The notes under the pieces: model-generated
What the model was told of the DNA's origin: nothing
The model's input: the letters and a program-made list of their open reading frames with translations, nothing else
Databases searched by the model: none
Position numbers and translations under genes: made by a program
Source: Ixodes scapularis
Lineage: Eukaryota; Arthropoda; Arachnida; Ixodida; Ixodidae
Direction of reading: 5' to 3'
NCBI RefSeq assembly: GCF_016920785.2
Contig: NW_024609839.1
Coordinates: forward strand, 19,159,085-19,223,084
Length of the DNA: 64,000 nucleotides
Shown: positions 46,380-56,059 of the stretch, piece by piece
Numbering within the stretch: the first letter of the stretch is position 1
Layout: each line of letters opens with the position of its first letter

Positions 46380-47022
46380 AAGAGGGGCAAAGAATGTTCA
46401 GAATCCGCGGTGCACCGCCCACCACCGAGCCCAACAAGGGGTTAGGTAACGCACCATAACAAGAAGGGCTTGGCTGGAGACGTTACGCTAACAGTGCTGC
46501 CGGGAAACTATACCCAAGTGTGGGTCAAGACAGAGGTCTATTGCCACCCAAGGTTAGCCCTTGCCGCCAAAGAGGGGTGAAAAAGGAGGAAGAGAAATGA
46601 GAGAGAAATAAAGGGAGCAGGAAAGGTAAAGGTAAAAGATTGGAGGGGATAGTAGAAGAAAAGGCGACTAGACTGAATCATCCTGGCCGGGCCTTACCAG
46701 GACTCCCGTCTACAGGAAGCAGGGGCCAAAGTGGTGTGTTGCCTCGCTCGGGGGGCCCCGAAGGGTCCAAACCTACCCCGGGCTCAGCTCAACCACCAGG
46801 ATGCCCTTTTCCCTGGACACGGGCTCGCCACGCACAGCCAGACGTGGGTGGGTCTTACCCACTTGTTACTCAGGGTCCGTTATGTAGCCAACGTGGCTGG
46901 GGTCCGTGGTGACGCTACTCACCAAGCACCTAGCACCTAAGGTGCAGGCGCCCCCTGCGGGGCTCAGGGTCCGTGGAGACGCCACTCTCCAAACACCTGC
47001 TTTCACAGGTGCCCCCTGCGGG
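46380..47022 (-). mobile_element. LINE copy C 5' UTR, with partly duplicated 5' monomer
   Basis: Matches the copy A and B leaders. The 5' terminal segment GGTCCGTGG.GACGC.ACTC to GCCCCCTGCGGGG appears twice in tandem (about 46,897-46,960 and 46,966-47,022). Between them are further diverged pieces with a CACCTAAGGTGC hairpin. Tandem 5' monomers are known promoters in some LINEs (family knowledge). Confidence 0.75.
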
Positions 47023-47639
47023 GCGTTTCACAGCATGACGGCATGGCTGGTACACAGCACGCTAGCGTCGGAGCGTTCGCACATGCCCGAGTCTATCGTT
47101 GAAATTTTAGAGCGCAGCTCTTAGGGGCCCGTTCCCGGCTTGAGCGGCGTCGGTGTCGGCGTCGGCGTCGCCGTCGGCGTAATTGCAACCCTCGTAACCC
47201 TCGTGAGGGTTACGAGGGTTACGAGGATTAATCTCATGAGGGTTACCCTCACGAGGGCCACGAGGGTTACTTACCCTCGTAACCCTCACGAGGGTTACGA
47301 GGGTTAGTTACCCTGAAAAGGGTTACCTTCACGAGGGTTACTCTCACGAGGGTTACTAAGCCTCGTGAGGGTTACGAGGGTAAGTAACCCTCCTGAGGGT
47401 AACCCTCGTGAAGGTAACCCTCACGAGAGTAACTAACCCTCGTAACCCTCGCGAGGGTTACGAGGGTAAGTAACCCTCAAAAGGGTTACCTTCACGAGGG
47501 TTACCCTCACGAGGGTCACGAGGGTTATGAGAGTTACCCTCACGAGGGTCACGAGAGTTACCCTCACGAGGGTTACTAGGGTTACCCTCACGAGGGTCAC
47601 GATGGTTACCCAGGTCACGTGACCCCTCCGGGGTCACGT

Positions 47640-48375
47640 GACCCCCGTTGACGTCATAGCCACTGATGACGTCATCAATGACGTCACTGATGACGTCACC
47701 GGCATCCGCATCGTCATCATCACTGATGACGTCATCGGCATCGTCACGTGGCCCCAGGTTACGTGACCCCCCGACGTCACGTGACGCCCCAAGATCACGT
47801 GACTCCCACAAGGTCACGTGACCCCCAAGGTTACGTGACCCCCCGCCCCCCGAGGTCACTTGACCCACCCCTTCCCCCCCCAGTACCCTTCCCTCCTCCT
47901 CCTCAAGAGCTGCGCTCTAATTCGGCGTTACAGGGAGTTGTAAACGGCTTTCATTTTTTAGTGCGCAGCTCTTAGGGGCCCGTTCCCGGCTTGAGCGGCG
48001 TCGCCGTCGCCTTCGGCGTCGGCGTCGGCGTAACCAAGGTCACGTGACCCCCAAGGTCATCCCAGGGTCACGTGACCCCCAAGATCACCACAAGGTCATG
48101 TGACCCCCACGGTCACCCCAAGGTCACGTGACCCCCCGAAGTCCCGTGACACCCCCCGAGGTAGGTCACGTGACCTCTCCAATGACGTCATCGTCACTGA
48201 TGACGTCACCGGCATCCGCATCGTCATTATCACGGATGACGTCATCAGTGACGTCACTGATGACGTCACCGACATCCGCATCGTCATTATCGCTGATGAC
48301 GTCATCGGAGTCCGCATCGTCATCGTCACTGATTACGTCATCAGTGACGTCACTGATGACATCATCGGCATCGTC
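47640..48375. promoter_or_regulatory. CRE and E-box palindrome arrays
   Basis: Direct count: 12 perfect TGACGTCA (CREB/ATF site) and, from 47,605, 11 perfect CACGTG (bHLH E-box), the latter mostly as GGTCACGTGACC. A GGCATCCGCATCGTCATTAT-type spacer links the CRE blocks. Motif identity is seen; binding is unknown and the density may simply follow from repeat amplification. Confidence 0.6.
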
Positions 48376-48429
48376 ACGTGACCCCCCCAGGTCACTTCCC
48401 CCCCCCCCCAGTACCCTTCCCTCCTCCTC

Positions 48430-48437
48430 CTCAGGAG
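48430..48437. repeat. Target-site duplication, left, of the P-type element
   Basis: CTCAGGAG, repeated at 55,842-55,849. The uninterrupted sequence CTCCTCCTCAAGAGCTGCGC at 47,892-47,911 shows the empty-site form in the neighbouring unit. Confidence 0.92.
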
Positions 48438-49732
48438 CACGGTGTAAGAAGACTTAGGTGAGGACAGAGCGTGCTTCCCCGCTACGAGATTATGTCCCCT
48501 CGCCGCTGTAGTTCTCACGGCTGTTCATAGATGGCGCCGCGGACCGGTGCCCGCTTCGCCTCGCGCTTTTTCCTTCACGCTGTGCTCCACAGCCGCTGGC
48601 AGTGCGTGAATGCCGGCTGCTCCCAATTAAATTTTCTTATGCGGTATTCAATCGTTTGATGCGTTCGCAGACAAATCAGTGTAACATCAAAAACCCGCGG
48701 ATCCCTAATTAAGGTATGAATCATGAGGCATGATTCACAGAACTAGCGAACTAATCGACCCACCCATTTTCAGATGGCCCACAGTTTTCAGATGGCCACG
48801 CACACACCATTTAACCGCTGCTGCGATTAAATGGTGTGTGCGACGCGGACGAAAATCACGATTCGGTCCCTCTTATGAATGTCGATCCTTTTGTGACCTC
48901 TTGTCCGACTCCATACACGCTCGGTAACCCTGCACCGAAAACTATAGGATAATGTAACAGGCTGATACCCATGTGTAATAGTAGCATGTTTCCATGAAAA
49001 CATGCGATTGTACATGGGGACTCATTATGTGCAAGACAGCAGAACACACTTAATTAGAGTAGAAGTGTTGAAAGGGCATGAGACAAGTACATAATAAAAT
49101 ATTGCAGTGCCGAGGGAAACTGAAGCGGTTTTGTATGTGAGTAAAAACGCTTAGATCGTCTTCATTTGGCCTCCAGGATCACGAATATCGAGGTTATTTT
49201 TCAATTTGGAGCATAGAGGCTGCAGAAAATAATTTTCAAAGTACCGCTGAAGCCCCTCCTTCCCCGAGCGTTACGTTATAAAAGGAGTTTTCGGAATCTT
49301 CGCTCTCACGCAACTTTGGCGCTTATCACGCTTGCTATTTTCAAAAAGGTAAGAAAAAGATATCACGACTGGTGTCACTGCGGGGGAATATACATGGCAG
49401 GCTTGCAATTGCACGCACTGCCCACACCAGCGACACGCGCTTTGCGGCCGAAATATTTTTATTACGTAACGACTGATCGGAGGTTCTTGGTATTTAGTTA
49501 GATCTTCGGAGAAAACGAATGTGGTATTCATATCCACAGGATAAAGTATTCTACAATTCACCTATAACTCGTTTTTTGCAAGAACCGCTTCAGTCTCTAT
49601 TTAATAATAAATCACGATTGGTTAAGTAGCCTTCAAAACCAATTTATTTACATTCCACATTACTATCAATGGCCTCTCACTCACTTCAACAAAGGCTTCA
49701 TAATTCGGAAGGTGCCATAAAGACTTCACACA

Positions 49733-52422
49733 TCACACGTTGCAAAGCCTCGCCTGCTTCTTTTTCTCTTTGGCATTTTTGTCCGAGTCTCTAGCTTCTG
49801 CTTTACAGTGCTGCCTCATACGCATACTAACGTAATAGTGCAGTACCTTTGACACTGCCTCATTTTTGTGCTGGCTGCAAGAAAAGGTTAAGTAACAGGA
49901 TTCAAGAACATAATCGAGGGTGTCCCAGAACACATTTAGGTCGTTCATATGCTCCGAAAAGTACTTCTCTGCACAATGAAGGATTCTGTAGAAGTGCACA
50001 TTCGGGTGGATGAGCCCTCCACGTGTCTTGCAGGTGGTCAGGGATGCTTCCTTCTGTGTTGCCGAAGACACAGACAATGAGTCCTTGCAAATTTCACACG
50101 AAAACATCTTGCCTAGTTTTCTGCACAGGAAACCAGTAACATAGTATACAAAGCAATCAACCACTTCAGGTTGACTCTCATCACTGGCCACAACCTCATC
50201 ACACTCCCACGCTTCGGTTGTAATCAGACCGTCGACTTTTTCCTTTAGTCGTTCCAGGCTCGACATACGATACTCTCCTTCTTGGTTCTTGAATGTACTT
50301 TTGAAAAATGAGAAGTCTAGCTGTGGTGCTTCTCCGGTCAGTGCTTGACAATTCCCAAATTTTGGAGGCTTGAGGAGGCTGTACACCATTAACATTCTAT
50401 ACAATTGAAGAAAGGTAGGCATGTCGGGATGATCGTTTTCGCATGCTGCTTGCCGGATTTTCCCGAAAAACCTCTCCAAGGGATCTTGATTGAATTTGGC
50501 GGTGAGAACGTAATCATAGCCACAATTGTTCAGAAGGTGTTTGGTTAGATCAATTGTTGACCTCATTGTCACTCTGAGGCCCTCAGCCGTCGTTTGCGCC
50601 AGAAACATGTCCTTAGATATCTTCCCAGACTCTACCTCGCGCTCCCATTCATCAAGCCACTCCATCGCTTCCTTGATGACAATCAGGTCCTTGCCTCCCT
50701 TCCGAATGCCAACATCTGGGTGTTGCCTGTTCATAGCATCAAACAGATCATTACACCGAAGTGTAAACGCCATTGTACCAGTGCAGTTCCACAAGCTTGG
50801 GACTTTTCGGTCACCGTAGTACTCCATTCCCGACTTCATTGCCCTGCTGAAGACTTGGGTAGCAAGTTTTACCCTCATGAGGTCCATGTTCGAGGGGTAA
50901 ATGTGATGGTGTGTTATCTTAGGGGCACACCTTCAGCTCCCCAGCATTTCTGCAGTCTTCTTTGTATACTGCCGCATAGTCCGACCAGTTGACCCACTGA
51001 CCGTTTACTTGCAGGAGGCGTTTTCTGAGGAGCCGATTCCTTATACTTTTGAAAAGGTGTGGGACGTCTGAAAATATGTATACTTTCCTATCCTCGTCCA
51101 TTGGATGCGAAAAGAAATGTTTGGGGTTGTTTATCTTCCCACTGACACCCAGCTGTGTCCACATTGTCCGGTTAGGGCTCGCTCCATCGCAAACTATGCC
51201 ATCAATAAGAGCACCTGCGCCTTCCAACAAGGTGATTGCCTGGAGCAGTAGTTGATAGAGTACTGTCCCCTTGGTTCCAGATCATGAAGCAAACACAGCA
51301 ACAGGTTGCGCATAGCTCTCACCGAAGGGACAAAACATAAAGACTAGGCCGTGATTGGCTAGCTCGGAGCTTTCCTGGTCGGTGTCTCCGTGGTCGACGA
51401 GTCCGGTGTAACTCAATGTCTTCGAGTTAACAGCTTTTCTTTCCCTGACCTGGATTTCATCAAACAGCAGCATGCCATGTCTTTGGAATTCTGATTTACC
51501 TTGAAGCTTCCTTTTGAGTACTGCGAAGAAGTTGACATCGAACCCGCACTTGATTCCGACAATGGCAATGTACCGGCGGATGGTTTTCACACACGGCAGG
51601 GGCAGCACATCATTCTCCCTGAGCAGTCTATAACCAGCCGGGCTGCGAATGTGCAGAAGTAGGCACAAAAGTAACCAATCGTCTGTGTAGCGCCTTCCTT
51701 TACTTGAAGTGCACTTAGCCGCTGATATGCACTCGCGCAGCAGCATTTGTTGAGGTTCAGGCAGTGCCAACTTCTTCAAAACATCATTCAACTTCTCGCT
51801 GCTCAGCTGTTCCAGATCTTTTTTGCACATAGACAATTCAGCTTCAAGCTCTCTGTTTCTCTTTAGCAACCTGACTTTAGACCTGGAGCATGCAATGCGT
51901 TGCCTTCTCAAGATATCAATCTTCTTCTTTTTCGAAGGAGACAGGGGCATCCTCACCCTTTGTTCTTTCCCTCTTTTGTCCAAGCTTGCCTTGTGAATAC
52001 GGAAGGTGTTACTGAGGCTTGCACAGAAAGTGCACCGCAGCTCTGTTTCATTCAGAAGTAGAGGACATCGGTTGTGTCTCCACATTCCCATTTTGTCAGT
52101 GGATGCACACTCCGGGTGTATACCAGGAAACCTCTTATACGCTGGACCCCCCGCGCAGACGGGCTTTTGGTCAAACGCATGTACCATTTCGATGATGTCA
52201 TGCGCAGTTTGCGATGGGCACTTTGCTTGAAGAAGCACAGAGTTAACTGCGCGATCCAAGACGTATTGGCGAACCCTCAAAGACTTTCGGCACTGCTCCA
52301 GAGTGAGGATCTTGTTGGTAAATGGCGGTTCAATTGCTGACATGCTTTTCATCTCAACGCAACAGAGATTCTGAAGGCCTTCCGCGTCAACCTCGTGACA
52401 CGCCCATGCCTTACTTGGCACT
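49733..52422 (-). pseudogene. P-type transposase, catalytic and C-terminal part
   Basis: Continues the THAP-encoding frame at 55,555-54,914. 52,422-51,285 gives a linker with a CX2C-type zinc pair, a lysine-rich coiled coil (about LLKRNRELEAELSMCKKDLE), then the RNase H-like core: YTDDWLLLCLLLHIRSPAGY, FDEIQVRE with the first aspartate, and GLVFMFCPFGESYAQPV. A TGA at 51,282-51,284 (CGA to TGA fits) interrupts it. The same frame goes on with IDGIVCDGASPNR (second aspartate) and FSDVPHLFKSIRN. A one-base shift at about 50,930 leads to the last frame (50,887-49,733) with FGKIRQAA, CEICKDS and a basic tail. One stop and one shift are the only lesions besides the nested insertion. Relatives: Drosophila P, vertebrate THAP9. 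Confidence 0.85.
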
Positions 52423-52430
52423 ACAATTGC
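52423..52430. repeat. Target-site duplication, left, of the Mutator-like element
   Basis: ACAATTGC, exact repeat at 54,906-54,913. Confidence 0.9.
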
Positions 52431-54905
52431 GGGGTGTAGGCCCGTTTGTCATGTGCGCATTCGTCATAGGCCAACTGGTAATCGGCCCGTTCGTCACAGC
52501 GGAACATTCGTCATAGGGGAATTTGTCCCTAGGAACGTTTGTCACTGTGCGAACCGGATATTTGAATTTGCCCAGTATATATTCACCTGGCTGTGCATGC
52601 AATAACGATTAGTACGGTATATTTAAATTTACTAAAGAGGGGGAACATCCAAACAAGTCATCGTTGTACTTAGAAAACAATAGATTCATGAAGCGAAATA
52701 CAAAAAAAAATTAAAAAGCGATATGCCGAGCTGCCACCCTTAGGGTTTTTAGACGATTGCGACCATTGTAGCGGCTCACAATAATTTGAGGACGCCGGTT
52801 GCTGTCGTCGTGCTTCTTGGACACCCTCGAAGATGTCGTGCCGCCCTCTGCTTGAGCCAGCATCTCTGTTAAGGATAAACATAAAAAAAGAACACGCCCA
52901 CTCTGAGAGAGAAAGCTTTTTGATTGGGCACCGTACTGAAATTTTGAGCCACAAATGCAAAAATGTGCTACAGAAAACGCCCAAGTTCTCAGAGGATTAA
53001 GTAAGTTCTTACGTGCTGTCCCCGGAGCCACGCTTCGATGCTGTTGTTCGTCCTTGTTGGCCTTTCTGCTAGTGTTGATTCTCTGACTGACCAAACCCGA
53101 GGAGGGGAGGTGGCCGACGACAAGCCGTTTCGACGGGGTCTCCCGATATACACGTCCTCGAAGTAGTCCGCCACGAGTGAGGCATCGGTGGGGAAAACCT
53201 CGAGAATGTCGGCAATTGGCAAGAAGGCCAATGCTGGATGCATTCCCATTTGAAAATCAACAAGAAATAAAGTAACCAATTGGCTTACCTGAAGACAACA
53301 ATAAGACAAATAAATAGAATGCTGCATACCAGAACAGCAAACTCGTCATCTGAATTGTAGCGACTCTGGTGACCACTGGAGCACACCTTCCTATACACCG
53401 ACTGGGATAAGTGAAAAAAGCATCCCTGTGTCGTTGATGACCGCTTTCTTGAAGTCCGTGTAAGCCACCTCAAGGCAGTTGCCCCCCATGTACTCAGAAC
53501 GACGTCGAAAGACCGTAAAACGAGCGAACATATCTTGAAGTTTTTGAACACATATCCAATAATAGGACCACCGAGCGTTCCGTTTCATACGTTTATCAGA
53601 GCTCTTGAATGCTCACCTTTTCAAGGTAGCTTCAGATTTGTTGGGCAGCAAGCTGTAAACAATTGACTTTACCACGCCGTTGACTCTGGCATGCTCCGTG
53701 TACAGCTAGTAGAACTGCGCCGGGGTCACTTTAAAGATCCCGTCCGCGAACCACGTAGTCGCCTGAGCCAGACAGCTCAAGTTGCGCTCGGTAGCAAATA
53801 TCAGGATTCTTTCGCCGTCGCCCTCTCCGCTATCGTGGAGGAGAAAGGAGTCTCCTTTGGCAGTGGTCTGCATGCAGGTAAAACAGTCATTATTATCATA
53901 ATATGTCGCGCACTGTGATTTTGCGCTGCAATACACTTTACTTTGAACTCTGTGGGCATTCGATCGTATATCGGCTCTGCAAGATGATACGCTGGACTCC
54001 AAATTCGACCGTTGCCTTTGCTTGCGGATGGTGCGCCGAAGTGTTGGCGGTGCGGGAATCTGCAAAGCAGTGTCGTCGCTGACAAAGGCAACCGCAGCTA
54101 GAAGTGTTTGGTGTGGTGCTAGACGGCCTTCCACTGGAATAAAGGACATTAGTGAGCTTGTTTTGGAAATATAAGAGCAGGAACAGATTTTGGTACATAC
54201 CAGCTTTTTCCTTCACCTGATCACGAACCCAAGCACATTAATCTTGGTGTTGTCAAACGCATGCGTATGGTCTCCTGAATAAGAGATTACACGAGTCTTG
54301 GCGTGATCGGTGACTAATTTAGTTTTACAAACTTCTCTTCGCCGGCAGGCCCAATACAACGCAGTTTCGTAGACCTTAATGCAAGTGTAGGAATGTCCTT
54401 CGTGAAGAAGCATATCGCCACCTTTCTTAGTAGTAACTACCTCCATTTAGAAATCGAGAGTGATATTTTTATAATCGGATGGCAACCGGCATAATAAACC
54501 CTGAAACGGGGCACACACAAAAAAAAAAAAAAAAGAATCGCGTTCGGTGTGCTTTTTTCTATTGTGACTTTATGTTCTCGAAGTTCTTTTGTAAGAAAGG
54601 TGACACCGATAAGGACAACATGCAGGCCAAAACCTGCATGCTGCCTTAAGTTGGGGTCATTGGGACATAATTTGTTTCCCGTAGTCAACCTCACTGGCCT
54701 TGCACGGATTTAATTAAGTGGCCCCCTTTCGTAACTTTCCTAAGAAAACAAGATATAAAAAAAAAAAGTTTAACAATCTTGAAGTCATTGTGTGACAAAC
54801 TGCTAGCGTGACGAATCGCCATATGACCAATGTTCCGCTGTGACGAACGGGCCTGTTACCAGTTGCCCTATGACGAATCGACATGTGACGAATGGGCCGT
54901 ATCCC
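52431..54905 (-). mobile_element. Mutator-like element (FLYWCH type), 2,475 bp
   Basis: Ends GGGGTGTAGGCCCGTTTGTC at the left and GGGATACGGCCCATTCGTCA (inverted) at the right, followed by about 120 bp of imperfect inverted repeat in which TTCGTCA/TTTGTCA recurs every 15-30 bp. Central phrases AACTGGTAA and CGTTCGTCACAGCGGAACAT occur in both arms. The 8-bp duplication suits Mutator-like elements (8-10 bp in the family). It carries a transposase gene on the minus strand, the same orientation as the host P-type gene. Confidence 0.85.
52990..54446 (-). pseudogene. FLYWCH-MULE transposase, several exons, broken
   Basis: Exon-like block 54,446 to about 54,219 encodes a FLYWCH zinc finger: KKGGDMLLHEGHSYTC, ALYWACRRREVCKTKL, GDHTHAF. 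After a presumed intron (acceptor TTTATTCCAG) a block from 54,132 gives ILIFATERNLSCLAQATTWF and ADGIFKVTPAQFY, the MULE DGTF motif. A TAG at 53,706-53,708 stands where glutamine is usual, then LYTEHARVNGVV continues to a GTGAGC donor near 53,617. Next, 53,550-53,290 contains QGCFFHLSQSVYRKV in part-shifted frames. Then 53,260-52,990 gives IADILEVFPTDASLVADYFE, YIGRPRR and TRTNNSIEAW, the usual C-terminus. Exon borders are approximate. Confidence 0.75.
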
Positions 54906-54913
54906 ACAATTGC
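54906..54913. repeat. Target-site duplication, right, of the Mutator-like element
   Basis: Second exact copy of ACAATTGC. Confidence 0.9.
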
Positions 54914-55555
54914 GCTCTTCTCGGGCAGCACGCTGCGGAAGGGCACACTGTCCTTACTTGGCTTTTCGGGAACCTTGGCTGGGATGTCATTTATGAAGTC
55001 GTCTTTCCGTACCATGCGCGTCGAAGGCTCCCCGACAGTATCTGCTTCGGCGTCTCCAGCAGTGCACGCGGCGATCCCGGGCTCCACGCGATCAGCTGAC
55101 GGCTCTTCGGTCCCCACGTTTGAAGTCGTTCCATTAAAATGGGTGCCTTCATTACGTTCGTCCTGCAGCTCCGTCTTCCTTCGCTTGACAACAGTTGCAC
55201 GTGCGCGCTGTCTATTCTTCGGCAATTTTCGTTTTTTCGCTGTCGACGACAGGTAAGGCGGACATCCCGGGAAAATATACGGCACGGCGTCCGGCGCTAG
55301 AACAGGCCTCTTTGGCTGGTCAAGAAGCACTTCACCCCCTAGCTCTGCGCAATACCATCTAGTTTTTATCGCACCGTGGGCAAAGTGTTTTTCGCACAGG
55401 TAGTCTTTTGGTGTGAGCTGCCGGTCACTTCTCGGAATGGCACGAGCCCACAAGGCTAAACGTTCCGGATCGGAAGGCGCCCGAAACGCGTTCACCTTCT
55501 CCTTGCATGAACGGTATCCGCTGTTGCAGTTCGGCGCAAAGCACTTGCGACCCAT
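54914..55555 (-). pseudogene. P-type transposase, N-terminal THAP part
   Basis: ATG at 55,555 starts a THAP zinc finger: MGRKCFAPNCNSGY (C-X4-C), FRAPSDPERLALWARAIPR with the invariant tryptophan, and YLCEKHF (C-X2-H). The family's P residue and the AVPYIFP motif (DAVPYIFPGCP) follow at about residues 90-105. A charged linker then runs to LPEKSAIV, where the Mutator-like element enters. Beyond the insertion the frame continues V-P-S-K-A-W at 52,422 with no base lost or gained. THAP domains give sequence-specific DNA binding to P-type transposases. Confidence 0.88.
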
Positions 55556-55841
55556 CTTGGGGGTGTTTGGGTGCAGCGAACTTCATAGAAGGTCACGTCA
55601 ACAGAGTCTGAGGGTCCGAAACACAAACGAAAGAGTCACCCGACTGCTCACGTTGTTGTTGTCGAGACATGCGCGCGCGCGCTGGGGAACAGCGGAGAAC
55701 CGTGGGGAACCTGTGGGGAACGGATCGAAGGCGCCATCTACCGGGAACTTGGCGAAATGTTTTTGACGCGTGACCTTATCTGGTCGCATCCTCCTCTCCT
55801 TGGCCGCCGAAGTGTCCTCACCTAAGTCCTCTTACACCGTG

Positions 55842-55905
55842 CTCAGGAGCTGCGCTCTAATTCGGTTTTACAGGGAGTTGTAAACGGCTTTCACTTTTTT
55901 TTAAA
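55842..55905. repeat. Minisatellite remainder and right target duplication of the P-type element
   Basis: CTCAGGAG then CTGCGCTCTAATTCGG, TTTTACAGGGAGTTGTAAAC and GGCTTTCA, matching 47,900-47,960. It ends in a T/A run. Confidence 0.85.
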
Positions 55906-56059
55906 AAAGACGCGAGACAACAACGAGAGCAAGAAACGAGAGACGGCGGAAAAAATGATGCAAAACCGGATGAACGATTGATGCAGGGCACTTTTTGTCG
56001 GGCGGCCGCTTGTGCAACCTAGCTTACGCATGCTCAAGTTTGAAAACATAGTTTGCCGG

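Larger units (their letters stand above)
47106..48437. repeat. Compound minisatellite, two tandem higher-order units
   Basis: Unit 1 (47,106-47,957) and unit 2 (from 47,958) both start GCGCAGCTCTTAGGGGCCCG and TTCCCGGCTTGAGCGGCGTC. Unit 1 continues with GGCGTC repeats, a 420-bp array of CCTCGTGAGGGTTAC-type words (47,185-47,605), GGTCACGTGACCCC words and TGACGTCA arrays. Unit 2 repeats this without the GGGTTAC array. Both end in CCCTTCCCTCCTCCTCCTCA.GAG. The P-type element sits in the end of unit 2; the rest of the unit (CTGCGCTCTAATTCGG..) is at 55,850-55,905. Frames across this stretch are repeat artefacts. Confidence 0.85.
48438..55841 (-). mobile_element. P-superfamily DNA transposon, 7.4 kb, with a nested Mutator-like element
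   Basis: Terminal inverted repeats of 29 bp, CACGGTGTAAGAAGACTTAG.. at the left against CACGGTGTAAGAGGACTTAG.. (inverted) at the right, differ at one base. The 8-bp duplication is as known for P elements. One THAP-to-transposase gene runs on the minus strand. Without the nested insertion the element would be 4.92 kb. About 1.27 kb between the gene's end and the left terminus (48,467-49,732) holds no recognised gene. Confidence 0.9.

Noticed and set aside
47185..47605. GAGGGTTAC array as interstitial telomere
   Set aside because: The word is not the arthropod TTAGG nor TTAGGG unit and occurs in both orientations.
47433..48518. Frames of 60-136 codons rich in Thr-Leu-Val or Asp-Asp
   Set aside because: They are read-through of the minisatellite words; different frames give equally long ORFs.
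54803..54913. THAP ORF C-terminus reading into repeats of F-V-T/V-I-G
   Set aside because: These residues are translated from the Mutator-like element's end, not part of the original protein.
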